Positions 44,673 through 53,777 are shown, numbered from the stretch's first letter. The stretch is 64,000 nucleotides of DNA from Pseudomonas inefficax (GCF_900277125.1 NZ_OPYN01000123.1:55908-119907); one strand, 5' to 3'. The notes: a model not told the origin generated them from the sequence alone. Made by a program: numbers and translations.

Positions 44673-45728
44673 CTACAGGCCCTGTTGCAGGACGGGGTCG
44701 TCCGGGTTCTGCCGCTCCAGCTCGGCCAGCAGCACCTGTACGTTCTGCAATTGGCCGGTTTCCTTCCAGTACTGGATCAGCAGCACCCGCGCCCGGCGAT
44801 TGGCCGGCTGACGGCTGAGCACGGTTTCCAGTTGCTTTTGCGCGGCGTCGACTTGTTCCAGCTCATGCAGGGTTACCGCAAGTGTATAGCGATAGTCGGC
44901 GTTGTCCGGGTCCAGTTCGACGGCGCGGGACAAGGCCAGCAGTGCGTACTCGCGCTGTTCGTGACGGTTCAGCCAGAGCCCCAGTTCGTGCTGCAGAAAA
45001 GCCGAGTCGGGGCTCAGCGCCAGGGCTTTGCCCAGTACCTGACGCGAGGCATCGTGGTGGCCCTGGCGTTCCAGCAGGCGTACCTGGGTCGCCAGTGCGT
45101 CGAGGTTGCCTGGTGCTACCGTCAGGGCACGTTGCAGGGCGGTGGCGGCCAGGGTGTAGTCGTTTTCGTGCAGGTACAGGCGCGCCAGGTGGACCTGGGC
45201 GTCGGCGTCTTCGGGTTGTTGCTCCAGGGCCTGCTGGTATTGCTCCAGGGCGACCTGTAGCGGGCCGAAATACAGGCCGATGTCATCCGGGGCAAGGCCG
45301 AGCAGGGCATCTACTGCGGCGAAGCGCACGCTTTGTTCGTCGTCGTCCAGCAGTGGGCCTAGCACCAGGCTGCGCTGCGCCGCTGGCAGCAGGCGGCGGA
45401 TACCGGCAATGGCTGCGCGGCGCACCAGCGGGTCGGCATGCTCGAGGTCCTGGCGGGCGAGTTTCAATGCCTGGGGCGAAGGGTAGTTGGGCAGTTCGGC
45501 ATACAAGGCCGCCCGGCGGATGGGCGGCAGATCCGTGCGCTGCAATTGTTGGTACAGCAGCCGTGCAGCGCCGGGCTGGCCCTCATGAGCCTGGCGCAGG
45601 GCCTTGGCGTAGCTGTGGGGCGGGAGGGTTGGCGGGGCTGGTGGAGTGTCGCGCCACAGGTAGCCGAACAGGGCCGATACCAGGATCAACAGCAGCAGGG
45701 CGATCAGGTAGCGGTTGCGTCTGGGCAT
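44673..45728 (-). CDS. Membrane-anchored TPR/HEAT-repeat protein
   Basis: A 351-aa protein of unknown function, started at ATG 45728 so that MPRRNRYLIALLLLILVSAL forms an N-terminal signal anchor; the open frame to 45974 is mostly terminator and repeat sequence. After a Pro-rich linker come HEAT-like units (RAALYAELPNYPSPQALKLA, LVRRAAIAGIRRLLPAAQ, SVRFAAVDALLGL), then at least four TPR units from about 165 (YQQALEQQPEDADAQVHLAR, LQRALTVAPGNLDALATQVR, LGKALALSPDSAFLQHELGL, LSRAVELDPDNADYRYTLAV). Related proteins carry cytochrome c motifs or act in assembly of periplasmic complexes; no heme motif is present here. Confidence 0.8.
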   Translation of the reverse strand: MPRRNRYLIALLLLILVSALFGYLWRDTPPAPPTLPPHSYAKALRQAHEGQPGAARLLYQQLQRTDLPPIRRAALYAELPNYPSPQALKLARQDLEHADPLVRRAAIAGIRRLLPAAQRSLVLGPLLDDDEQSVRFAAVDALLGLAPDDIGLYFGPLQVALEQYQQALEQQPEDADAQVHLARLYLHENDYTLAATALQRALTVAPGNLDALATQVRLLERQGHHDASRQVLGKALALSPDSAFLQHELGLWLNRHEQREYALLALSRAVELDPDNADYRYTLAVTLHELEQVDAAQKQLETVLSRQPANRRARVLLIQYWKETGQLQNVQVLLAELERQNPDDPVLQQGL

Positions 45729-45785
45729 CGGACGATCCGTGGCGGCGGGAAGGGCAGAGCTTGGGCTAGCTGGGGGGTAAATGCA

Positions 45786-45824
45786 ACCGAGTGAGGGCTG
45801 ACAGGTGCCTGGCTCGGTTTTTTT
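45786..45824 (+). terminator. Plus-strand terminator without an upstream plus-strand gene
   Basis: ACCGAG (45786-45791) pairs with CTCGGT (45813-45818), with a shorter inner stem AGG/CCT, and seven Ts follow. It would stop plus-strand transcription, yet no plus-strand gene lies between 42970 and here. It may limit antisense transcription into mexEF-oprN. Confidence 0.45.
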
Positions 45825-45839
45825 GGGGGGGCACAAATC

Positions 45840-45861
45840 GAGCGCCGCGCGGGCGGCGCTC
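45840..45861. repeat. GC-rich 22-bp palindrome, copy 1
   Basis: GAGCGCCGC-GCGG-GCGGCGCTC followed by GATCTCACAGGCGC. The same palindrome and tail (one base different) occur at 63377-63398. It is a second family of intergenic palindrome, different from the REP elements, and could also act as a terminator. Confidence 0.75.
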
Positions 45862-45916
45862 GATCTCACAGGCGCTGAAGATTCAGAGGCATGCACCCTG
45901 CACCCACAATCAGCAT

Positions 45917-45948
45917 AAAAAAGCCCCGCGGACCAAGGCCTGCGGGGC
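45917..45948 (-). terminator. Rho-independent terminator of mexEF-oprN
   Basis: On the minus strand GCCCCGC (45948-45942) pairs with GCGGGGC (45929-45923), and TTTTTT (45922-45917) follows. It is about 50 nt after the oprN stop and is the only clear terminator of that operon. Confidence 0.85.
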
Positions 45949-45996
45949 AAACGGTTGGGGGAGGAGCCAACCAAAGGAGTCGTTGAAACGGGCGTA

Positions 45997-47412
45997 TCAG
46001 CGCGCGCTGGCTACAGTCTCCGGTTGCCAGCCGCCGCCCAGGGCCTTGTAGATGGAGACGATGCCGCGGTACAGCTCGACTTCACCCTGGGCCTGGGCAT
46101 CTTCAGCGCTCAGCCGCTCACGTTCGGCATCGAGCAGCACCAGGTAGTCCACCGTACCCTCGCGATAACGAATCGAGGCCAGTTCCGCCGCCTTGCGGCT
46201 GGCGTCGCTCTGGCGCATCAGCGACAACAGCCGCTGCTGGGTCTTGTCGTAGTCGCTGAAGGCGTTGGCCGATTCTTCCAGGGCCAGCAACACCTGCTGT
46301 TCATAGTTGGCCAGTGCCCCTTCGGCATCGGCCTTGGCACCGCGCAGGCGGGCGCGCACGCTGCCCAGGTCGAAGGCGGCCCAGGTGATGCTCGGGCCCA
46401 ACGCCCAGGCATTGGCTGCCGAGGAGCCTATCTGCGAGCCACGGGCGGCAGTAAAGCCGAGGAAGCCGCTGAGGCTGACGCGCGGGAACAGGTCGGCGGT
46501 TGCCACGCCAACGTTGGCGGTGGCAGCCGCCAGTTGGCGTTCGGCGCTACGGATGTCCGGGCGGCGGCGCAGCAGTTCTCCCGGGTCTCCCACCGGTAGC
46601 GCCTTGGCGATGGCCGGCAGGGCCTTGGGCGACAGGTCGACGCTGAGCGCCTCGGGGCGCTGGCCGAGCAGAGTGGCGATGCGATGCCGGGCCCGCGCCT
46701 GTTCCGCCTGCAGTTGCGGTACGGTGGCTTCGACCCCGGCCAGGCGCGCGTCGGCCCGCACCACGTCAAGGTCGTTGCCCACGCCGGCATCGCGCAGGGT
46801 TTCGGTGATGGCCCGCGATTCCTGCTGGGTCTTGAGGTTGGCCAGGGCGATCTTCTCGCGCAACTGCGCGCCGCGCAGCTGGCCGTAGGCATCGACCAGC
46901 TCGGCGATCAGGCTGACCTGCAGCTGTTGCAGGTCAGCTGCGGCTACCGCTTCCTGGGCCTCGCTGGCTTCGATCTGGCGCTGGATGCGGCCGAACAGGT
47001 CAAGTTCCCAGGCCATGTCCAGGCCCAGGTCGTAGCGCTCGCTGTTAACCCGTTGCGTGGTCTGGCCGGGGACCTGGCCCTTGCCGATGTCGCTGCTGGC
47101 GCGGCTGGTGACCACCGGGAACTGGTCGTTCTCGGCATCTTCACGGATCGAGCGGGCCGACTTCAGGCGGGCAAAGGCCACGCGCAGGTCACGGTTGCCG
47201 TCCAGCGAAGCCTGCACCAGCTGGTTCAGCACTGGGTCGTCGAACTGCTTCCACCACAGGCCTTCGAAACGGCTACGGTCGTAAGCCTTGGCCTGTACAT
47301 CGCTGGCCAGTTGCGCGGGCTCGGTGGCCGGCGCCTGGTAGTCCGGGCCTACCGCGCAGGCCGCCAGGGCCAGCGCCAGCAGGCTCGGGGTCAAGGGTTT
47401 GAGCAGGTTCAT
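45997..47412 (-). CDS. oprN: Outer-membrane efflux channel OprN-like lipoprotein
   Basis: A 471-aa TolC-superfamily channel of the RND NodT group. The signal peptide ends in lipobox ALAAC (Cys19), then AVGPDYQAP, the usual start of this group. Two outer-membrane efflux repeats follow with long amphipathic helices. The C-terminal half has LLRRRPDIRSAERQLAAATA and YREGTVDYLVLLDAERE, both family signatures. The start overlaps the mexF stop by 4 nt (ATGA), so translation is coupled. It completes a mexE-mexF-oprN operon. Confidence 0.93.
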   Translation of the reverse strand: MNLLKPLTPSLLALALAACAVGPDYQAPATEPAQLASDVQAKAYDRSRFEGLWWKQFDDPVLNQLVQASLDGNRDLRVAFARLKSARSIREDAENDQFPVVTSRASSDIGKGQVPGQTTQRVNSERYDLGLDMAWELDLFGRIQRQIEASEAQEAVAAADLQQLQVSLIAELVDAYGQLRGAQLREKIALANLKTQQESRAITETLRDAGVGNDLDVVRADARLAGVEATVPQLQAEQARARHRIATLLGQRPEALSVDLSPKALPAIAKALPVGDPGELLRRRPDIRSAERQLAAATANVGVATADLFPRVSLSGFLGFTAARGSQIGSSAANAWALGPSITWAAFDLGSVRARLRGAKADAEGALANYEQQVLLALEESANAFSDYDKTQQRLLSLMRQSDASRKAAELASIRYREGTVDYLVLLDAERERLSAEDAQAQGEVELYRGIVSIYKALGGGWQPETVASAR

Positions 47413-50400
47413 GCATGGTTCTCCAGCGAGTGGGCGCGTTCGGCCTTGCGGGCCTGGCGACGCTCGACGAAACGGCGAATCAGGAAGAAGAACACCGGGG
47501 TCAGGAACAGGCCGAACACGGTCACACCGATCATCCCCGAGAACACCGCCACACCCATGGCATGGCGCATTTCAGAACCTGCACCGGAGCTGAACACCAG
47601 TGGAACCACACCCATGATGAAGGCGATCGAGGTCATCAGGATCGGCCGCAGACGCAAGCGGCAGGCTTCCAGTACCGCAGCCAGCGGGTCGAGCCCCTTG
47701 GCTTGTTCGTCCTTGGCGAACTCGACGATCAGGATCGCGTTCTTGCACGCCAGGCCCACCAGTACGATCAGGCCGATCTGGGTGAAGATGTTGTTGTCAC
47801 CCCCCGACACGATCACCCCGGTGATGGCCGACAGCAGGGTCATCGGTACGATCAGGATCACCGCCAGCGGCAGGCTCCAGCTTTCGTACTGGGCCGCAAG
47901 CACCAGGAAGGCCAGCAGCACGCACAGCGGGAAGACGAACAGTGCAGTGTTACCCGAGAGGATCTGCTGGTAGGTCAGGTCGGTCCACTCGAAGGTCATG
48001 CCGTTGGGCAATTCCTCTTTCAGCAGCTTCTCGATCGCTGCCTCGGCCTGGCCGGAGCTGTAGCCTGGGGCAGCGGCGCCGTTGATTTCGGCGGTGATGA
48101 AGCCGTTGTAGTGCATCACACGGTCAGGCCCGGAGGTGTCGCTGACCTTGAGGAAGGTCGCCAGCGGGATCATCTCGCCGAGGTTGTTGCGCACCTTCAA
48201 CTGGCCGATCTGCTCGGCATCGAGGCGGAACTGCTGCTCGGCCTGGACATTGACCTGGTAGGTACGGCCAAAGCGGTTGAAGTCGTTGGTGTACAGAGAG
48301 CCCAGGTAGACCTGCAGGGTGTCGAAGATGTCGGTGATCGCCACACCGTGGGTCTTGGCCTTTTCCCGGTCGATGGCGGCATCGACCTGCGGCACGTTGA
48401 CCTGGTAGCTGGTGAACAGGCCCGCCAGTTCCGGCACGTTGTGGCTCTTGGCGATGATGTTCTGGGTTTCCTTGTACAGCGCTTCGTAGCCCAGGTTGCC
48501 ACGGTCTTCGATCTGCAGGCGGAAGCCGCCGATGGTGCCCAGGCCTTGTACCGGCGGTGGCGGGAAGATCGCGATGTAGGCGTCCTGGATGTCGGCGAAC
48601 TGGGCATTGAGCGCGGCAGCAATGGCTGCAGCCGACTGGCTCGGGTCCTTGCGCTCGTCGAAAGGCTTGAGCGGGGTGAACACGATGCCGCTGTTAGGGC
48701 TGTTGGTGAAACCGTTGATCGACAGGCCAGGGAAGGCCACCGAGTCGGCCACGCCAGGCTGCTTCAGGGCAATTTCGCTCATGCGCTTGATGACTGCCTC
48801 GGTACGGTCGAGGCTGGCGGCGTCAGGCAGCTGGGCGAAGGCTACCAGGTACTGCTTGTCCTGGGCCGGCACGAAACCGGTCGGGGTGGACGAGAAGCCC
48901 AGGTAGGTCAGGCCCATCAGGCCGGCATACACGAACAGCGCGATACCGCTGGAGCGGATGACCCGGCGCACACCGCCGACATAGCCGTGGCTGGCGCGGT
49001 CGAAGAAGCGGTTGAACGGTGCGAACAGCCAGCTGCCCAGCAGTTTTTCCAGGAACCGCGAGAAACGGTCCTTGGGCGCGTGGTGGTCCTTCAGCAGCAC
49101 GGCAGCCAGGGCCGGCGACAGGGTCAGCGAGTTGAACGCCGAGATCACCGTGGAAATGGCGATGGTCAGGGCGAACTGCTTGTAGAACTGCCCGGTCAGG
49201 CCGGAAATGAACGCAGCAGGTACGAACACGGCGCACAGCACCAGCGCGGTGGCGATGATCGGCCCGGTGACTTCGCTCATGGCCTTTTGCGTGGCTTCCA
49301 GCGGTTTCAGGCCAAGCCCGATATTACGTTCGACGTTCTCTACCACAACGATGGCGTCGTCCACCACGATACCGATGGCCAGGACCAGGCCGAACAAGGA
49401 CAGCGCGTTGAGCGAGAAGCCGAACAGGTGCATTACCGCAAAGGTACCGATCAACGATACCGGCACGGCCATCAGCGGGATGATCGAGGCACGCCAGGTC
49501 TGCAGGAACAGGATGACGACCAGCACGACCAGCACCAGCGCTTCGAACAGGGTGTGCACCACGGCTTCGATGGAACCACGGACGAACACGGTCGGGTCAT
49601 AGACGATGCTGTAGTCCATGCCCTCGGGGAAGTCCTTCTTCAGCTCGGCCATCTTCGCCCGCACTTCGTCGGAGATCTCGATGGCGTTGGAGCCTGGGCG
49701 CTGGAAGATCGGGATGGCCACTGCCGGCTGGTTGTTCAGCAGCGAACGCAGGGCGTACTGGCTGGAACCGAGTTCGACCCGGGCGATGTCCTTCAGGCGG
49801 GTGATTTCGCCATCGGCACCGGCGCGGATGATGATGTTCTCGAACTCTTCCTCGTTGACCAGGCGGCCCTGGGTGTTGATCGACAGCTGGAAGCTGGTCG
49901 AACCCGGGGCGGGTGGGGCGCCCAGCTGGCCGGCGGCCACCTGGCGGTTCTGCTCGCGGATCGCAGCCACCACATCACTGGCGGTGAGGTTGCGCGAAGC
50001 GGTCTTGTTCGGGTCCAGCCACACGCGCAGCGAGTAGTCGCCCATGCCGAACAGCTGCACATCGCCCACGCCGCCCAGGCGCGCCAGCTCGTCCTTGATG
50101 TTGAGGATGGCGTAGTTGGACAGGTAGAGCATGTCGTAGCGGTTGTCCGGCGAGGTCAGGTGCACGACCATGGTCAGGTCGGGCGAGGCCTTGTCGACGG
50201 TGATACCGATGCGGGTCACTTCCTCTGGCAGCTTGGGCTGGGTACGGGTGACGCGGTTCTGCACCTGCACCTGGGCATTGTCCAGGTCGGTGCCCAGGGC
50301 GAAGGTGATGGTCAGCGTCAGCTTGCCATCAGCGGTGGACTGGGAGGACATGTAGAGCATGTTCTCCACGCCGGTAATCGCCTGCTCCAATGGCGCGGCG

Positions 50401-50588
50401 ACGGTTTCGCCGATGACCTTGGGGTTGGCGCCGGGGAAGTTGGCGCGCACCACCACGGTGGGTGGCACCACTTCGGGGTATTCGCTGATCGGCAGCTGGA
50501 ACAGCGAGATCGAACCCGCGATCAGCAGCACCAGCGACAGCACCGCGGCGAAGATCGGCCGGGTAATGAAGAATTTCGAGAAGTTCAT
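47409..50588 (-). CDS. mexF: RND multidrug efflux permease MexF
   Basis: Inner-membrane proton-driven pump, 1059 aa. It begins MNFSKFFITRPIFAAVLSLV, and QLPISEYPEVVPPTVVVRAN is the family start of the porter domain. The proton-relay Asp pair is in VLAIGIVVDDAIVVVENVER. Gene order and channel type point to MexF, which in P. aeruginosa exports fluoroquinolones, chloramphenicol and trimethoprim and HHQ-type signals. It lies 12 nt after mexE. The local regulator mexT and its partner mexS are absent from the window. Confidence 0.94.
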   Translation of the reverse strand: MNFSKFFITRPIFAAVLSLVLLIAGSISLFQLPISEYPEVVPPTVVVRANFPGANPKVIGETVAAPLEQAITGVENMLYMSSQSTADGKLTLTITFALGTDLDNAQVQVQNRVTRTQPKLPEEVTRIGITVDKASPDLTMVVHLTSPDNRYDMLYLSNYAILNIKDELARLGGVGDVQLFGMGDYSLRVWLDPNKTASRNLTASDVVAAIREQNRQVAAGQLGAPPAPGSTSFQLSINTQGRLVNEEEFENIIIRAGADGEITRLKDIARVELGSSQYALRSLLNNQPAVAIPIFQRPGSNAIEISDEVRAKMAELKKDFPEGMDYSIVYDPTVFVRGSIEAVVHTLFEALVLVVLVVILFLQTWRASIIPLMAVPVSLIGTFAVMHLFGFSLNALSLFGLVLAIGIVVDDAIVVVENVERNIGLGLKPLEATQKAMSEVTGPIIATALVLCAVFVPAAFISGLTGQFYKQFALTIAISTVISAFNSLTLSPALAAVLLKDHHAPKDRFSRFLEKLLGSWLFAPFNRFFDRASHGYVGGVRRVIRSSGIALFVYAGLMGLTYLGFSSTPTGFVPAQDKQYLVAFAQLPDAASLDRTEAVIKRMSEIALKQPGVADSVAFPGLSINGFTNSPNSGIVFTPLKPFDERKDPSQSAAAIAAALNAQFADIQDAYIAIFPPPPVQGLGTIGGFRLQIEDRGNLGYEALYKETQNIIAKSHNVPELAGLFTSYQVNVPQVDAAIDREKAKTHGVAITDIFDTLQVYLGSLYTNDFNRFGRTYQVNVQAEQQFRLDAEQIGQLKVRNNLGEMIPLATFLKVSDTSGPDRVMHYNGFITAEINGAAAPGYSSGQAEAAIEKLLKEELPNGMTFEWTDLTYQQILSGNTALFVFPLCVLLAFLVLAAQYESWSLPLAVILIVPMTLLSAITGVIVSGGDNNIFTQIGLIVLVGLACKNAILIVEFAKDEQAKGLDPLAAVLEACRLRLRPILMTSIAFIMGVVPLVFSSGAGSEMRHAMGVAVFSGMIGVTVFGLFLTPVFFFLIRRFVERRQARKAERAHSLENHA

Positions 50589-50600
50589 CGGTGTGGTCCC

Positions 50601-51842
50601 TTAACCGCGTGGCGCCTGGGCGCTGGCGACTTTCACGTTGTTGCCCGCCACCTTTGGCGCCGGGTTGCTGGCCTCCAGGGCCTGGCGCTGCTGGGCGAGG
50701 GCGGCGAGGGTCTGCTCGCTGGCCATCGGTGTCTCTTGCGGGGTGACCGGTGAGCCAGGGCGCACGCGCTGCAGGCCCTTGACCACGATGCGGTCGTCCT
50801 TGCCCAGGCCGCTGCGCACGATGCGCAGGCCTTCCAGCTTCGGCCCCAGCTCGACAGCGCGGTAGGCGGCCTTGTTGTCCTTGTCCATGACCAGCACGAA
50901 CTTCTTGCCAAGGTCGGTGCCCACGGCTTCGTCGTTGATCAGCACGGCCTGGTACTGGGCGCTGCCTACCAGCTTCAGGCGTGCGTACAGGCCTGGGGTG
51001 AACTGGCCATCGCTGTTGTCGAACACCGCACGGCCACGGATGGTGCCGGTACGCGGGTTGACCTGGTTGTCGACGAAGTTCATCTGGCCCAGGTGCGGGT
51101 TGCCGGTTTCGTTGGTCAGGCCCAGGTACACCGGGGTGCTCTGGCCACGCTGGCCTTCGCGGGCCAGCTGGGTGTACTTGAGGTACACGCGCTCGTCGGC
51201 GTCGAAGTAGGCGTACACCTTGTCGGTGGAGACCACGCTGGTCAGCGGCGTGACATCGGCGGTGACGATGTTGCCGGCGGTGAACTGGGCGCGGCTGACG
51301 CGGCCGCTGATGGGCGCGGTGACACGGGTGAAGCTGAGGTTCAGGCGTGCCAGGTCGAGCTGCGCCTGGATCGCGTCGACCCCGGCGCGGGCTTCGGCGG
51401 CGGCGCTGCTGCGCGATTCGGCCAGCTCTGCGGAAATGGCATTGCTGTCACGCAGGCGTTCGCCACGGCGGGCTTCGTTGGCGCTGCGGATGGCGGTGGC
51501 CTTGGCTTGCTGTAGCTGGGCTTCGAGGCGGCGGACCTCTGCCTGGAACGGGCGAGGGTCGATCTGGAACAGCAGATCGCCTTTCTTGACCTGGGCGCCT
51601 TCAGTGAAGGCCACCAGATCGATCTGGCCGGACACCCGTGGGCGTACCTCGACGGTTTCCGGGGCTTCGAGGCGGCCGGTGAACTCGTCCCATTCGTTGA
51701 TCGGTTGCTCGATCACCTTGGCCACACTGACCTTCGGCGCGGCGGGAGCCTGCACCGCGTCGGGGGTTCGACCGCAAGCGCTGATCACCACCACTGCCAG
51801 GGCAGCGAGGGGGAAGCGCAAGGGTTTGAGTGATTGTTCCAT
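50601..51842 (-). CDS. mexE: RND efflux adaptor lipoprotein MexE
   Basis: Periplasmic adaptor of the mexEF-oprN pump, 413 aa from ATG 51842 (GGAG 6 nt upstream; the frame open to 51902 has no such signal). The lipobox VISAC is at residues 19-23. Lipoyl-like halves GQIDLVAFTEGAQVKKGDLLF and TAPISGRVSRAQFTAGNIV (each partly quoted) flank a helical hairpin rich in Ala and Glu. The C-terminal domain holds RIVRSGLGKDDRIVVKGLQRV. It is the first gene of the operon. Confidence 0.93.
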   Translation of the reverse strand: MEQSLKPLRFPLAALAVVVISACGRTPDAVQAPAAPKVSVAKVIEQPINEWDEFTGRLEAPETVEVRPRVSGQIDLVAFTEGAQVKKGDLLFQIDPRPFQAEVRRLEAQLQQAKATAIRSANEARRGERLRDSNAISAELAESRSSAAAEARAGVDAIQAQLDLARLNLSFTRVTAPISGRVSRAQFTAGNIVTADVTPLTSVVSTDKVYAYFDADERVYLKYTQLAREGQRGQSTPVYLGLTNETGNPHLGQMNFVDNQVNPRTGTIRGRAVFDNSDGQFTPGLYARLKLVGSAQYQAVLINDEAVGTDLGKKFVLVMDKDNKAAYRAVELGPKLEGLRIVRSGLGKDDRIVVKGLQRVRPGSPVTPQETPMASEQTLAALAQQRQALEASNPAPKVAGNNVKVASAQAPRG

Positions 51843-51926
51843 GGAGAACTCCGCCAATGTATTAGTAGTGGGCGGAGTGTGAGTGTCTTGCGCGTGATGC
51901 ACGAATCGAACGGGCCGAAGGTTATT

Positions 51927-51941
51927 ATCACGATGAATGAT
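51927..51941. promoter_or_regulatory. Candidate LysR-type operator upstream of mexE
   Basis: ATCA-N7-TGAT at 51927-51941, about 85 nt upstream of the mexE start, has the dyad of a LysR-type site. It only partly matches the MexT box of P. aeruginosa (ATCA-N5-GTCGAT-N4-ACYAT), so MexT binding is a guess. Confidence 0.3.
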
Positions 51942-51992
51942 ATGTGAGGATCAGTCATCGATTTTGGGCATGTTCGCAAGCGATCCGCTTAC

Positions 51993-52081
51993 CCTGTGGG
52001 AGCGGCTTCAGCCGCGAAGAATCCAGCGCGGTGCATGGCACCGGCTGCGCCGGTGTTCGCGGCTGAAGCCGCTCCCACAGG
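51993..52081. repeat. REP inverted pair with GC-rich spacer
   Basis: Arms 51993-52019 and 52056-52081 (core GCGGCTTCAGCCGC) enclose a spacer holding GGCACCGGCTGCGCCGGTG. The same kind of spacer is found in the pair at 54583-54669. It lies in the 307-nt gap between the mexE start and the gspF stop; apart from the candidate operator nothing else was seen there. Confidence 0.85.
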
Positions 52082-52149
52082 AACCCTGCTGATTCAACAA
52101 GTCGTATGCAGTTCCGTGACAGCGGCGCGCTTGGTCCTGCAGTGGCTAC

Positions 52150-53340
52150 TCAGTGAATGCTCGAGGCCAGTTCGAAGATCGGCATGTACATCAGGATCAC
52201 GATCAGGCCGATCAGCAGGCCGATGAAGGTCATCAGCAGTGGTTCGAACAGCTTGACGAACCATTCCACCCAGCGGCCGATTTCCTGGTCATGGAAGTCG
52301 GCGCAGCGCTCCAGCATCTCGCCCAGGTTGCCGGACTGCTCGCCGGCCCGCAGCAGGCGCAAAGATACCGGTGTGACCAGTTGCCCCGCTTCCAGCGCGT
52401 CGGACAGCGGCAGCCCTTCGCCGACCCGCTGGCTGGCGTGTTCCAGGCCTTGGGCCGCCGCGCTGCCGAGCAGGCCGCGGGCCATGCCCATGGCGGTGAG
52501 GATGGGGATGCCGCCTTGCAGCAGGATGCCCAGCGAGCGGTAGAAGCGCGCCAGTTCGTACATCATCAGGCGTTGGTGCAGTGCAGGCAGGCGCCGCAAC
52601 TGGCACGCTGCCCAGCGCCGCACCCGTGGCTGGCGACGCAGCAGCCACAGCGTCGTGACCACGCCGACGGCGCCCAGCGCCAGCGGCAATTGCTGGGCAT
52701 GCAGGAACAAGCCGATCTGCATCAGCAGCCGAGACAGCCAGGGCAACTCGGTGCCCATGCCCTCGAATACCTGGCTGAAACGCGGCACCACGTAGCCAAG
52801 CAGGAACAGCACCACGCCACCGCCCACCAACAACAGCAGCAACGGGTACACCGAGGCGCCCACCAGCTTCTGCCGTACCAGGTCCAGGCGCTGGCGGTAG
52901 CTGATGTAGCGGGCGAGGGCGTCGCCCAGCGCGCCGGTTCGCTCGCTGGATTGCACCAGCGCTACGTACAGTGGCGGGAACACCCGTGGCTGCTGGCCCA
53001 GGGCCTGGGACAGCGAGCGGCCTTCGTACAGTTGGCGGACCAGTTCGCCGAGCACTTTGCGCGTTGCGGCAGCGGGGGCCTTTTCGGCCAGGCTTTCCAG
53101 TGCGTCGATCAGCGGCAGGCCGGCGTTGAGCAGGGTCGAAAGTTCCTGGCTGAACAGCACCAGGTCAAAGCTTGCTTCACGGCGCCAGGCCATGCCGCGC
53201 AAGACGCCGCCGTGGCCACGCAGGGTGAGTACGCGCAGGCCCTGGTCCTCGGCCTGGCGGCGAGCCTGGTCGGCGTCCTCGGCGTCGATCTGCAACTGCA
53301 CCACACCCTGCCTGCCCAGGGCCTTGAGGCTGTAGCGCAT
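52150..53340 (-). CDS. gspF: Type II secretion inner-membrane protein GspF
   Basis: A 396-aa platform protein of type II secretion or type IV pilus systems. The N-terminal cytoplasmic part MRYSLKALGRQGVVQLQIDA is followed by two GspF domains, each with the pattern LFSQELSTLLNAGLPLIDAL and MYELARFYRSLGILLQGGIP, and three helices (VYPLLLLLVGGGVVLFLLGY near 170, one near 220, and LLMTFIGLLIGLIVILMYMP at the C terminus). ATG 53340 is used; the open frame continues to 53901 in antisense to other sequence. It follows gspG by 11 nt. No gspE, gspD or other partner lies nearby, so the pair must work with a system elsewhere or is a remnant. Confidence 0.9.
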   Translation of the reverse strand: MRYSLKALGRQGVVQLQIDAEDADQARRQAEDQGLRVLTLRGHGGVLRGMAWRREASFDLVLFSQELSTLLNAGLPLIDALESLAEKAPAAATRKVLGELVRQLYEGRSLSQALGQQPRVFPPLYVALVQSSERTGALGDALARYISYRQRLDLVRQKLVGASVYPLLLLLVGGGVVLFLLGYVVPRFSQVFEGMGTELPWLSRLLMQIGLFLHAQQLPLALGAVGVVTTLWLLRRQPRVRRWAACQLRRLPALHQRLMMYELARFYRSLGILLQGGIPILTAMGMARGLLGSAAAQGLEHASQRVGEGLPLSDALEAGQLVTPVSLRLLRAGEQSGNLGEMLERCADFHDQEIGRWVEWFVKLFEPLLMTFIGLLIGLIVILMYMPIFELASSIH

Positions 53341-53351
53341 GGCCGTTCTCC

Positions 53352-53777
53352 CTACTGCCAACTGGTGATTTCGGCGTTTTCCCCGTCGCCACCGGGCTGG
53401 CCATCCTTGCCCATCGACAGCAGGTCGTACTCGCCGCCGTTTTCGCCAGGTTGCCGGTAAATGTACGCGCGGCCCCACGGGTCCTGCGGCACGGCCTTCT
53501 GCAGGTACGGGCCAGTCCAGCGCGCTTCGCCACTGGGGGCGACCACCAGGGCCTGCAGGCCTTGCTCGCTGCTGGGGTAGTGGCCGACTTCCAGGCGGTA
53601 CAGGTCCAGCGCCTTGCTCAGGCCCTCTATCTGCGCCCGCGCCACTTTGGCCTCGGAGCGGCCGAGCTGGCTGAAGTACTTGGGCGCGACGATCCCGGCC
53701 AACAGGCCGAGCACCACCAGGACTACCAGGAGTTCGAGCAGGGTGAAGCCACGTTGGGGGTTGGTTCTGCGCTGCAT
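53352..53777 (-). CDS. gspG: Type II secretion major pseudopilin GspG
   Basis: A 141-aa pseudopilin. The prepilin leader MQRRTNPQRG is cut before FTLLELLVVLVVLGLLAGIV, the class III signal with Glu5 of the mature form. The globular part has the GspG features LDLYRLEVGHYPSSEQGL, WTGPYLQ, DPWGRAYIYR and a calcium-loop-like end SMGKDGQPGGDGENAEI (Asp-rich). ATG 53777 has GGAGGG 7 nt upstream. A candidate sigma-54 promoter and an upstream C4-N6-G4 dyad may drive it together with gspF. Confidence 0.92.
   Translation of the reverse strand: MQRRTNPQRGFTLLELLVVLVVLGLLAGIVAPKYFSQLGRSEAKVARAQIEGLSKALDLYRLEVGHYPSSEQGLQALVVAPSGEARWTGPYLQKAVPQDPWGRAYIYRQPGENGGEYDLLSMGKDGQPGGDGENAEITSWQ

Noticed and set aside
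47415..50753. Long plus-strand open frame opposite mexF
   Set aside because: Antisense shadow of mexF with low-complexity His/Gln/Gly composition and no start signal. The same applies to 7880-9823 opposite the other RND gene and to 1720-2751 opposite qhpD.
51901..51960. MexT box upstream of mexE
   Set aside because: Only the ATCA half agrees and the GTCGAT and ACYAT parts do not, so it is kept only as a weak LysR-type dyad.
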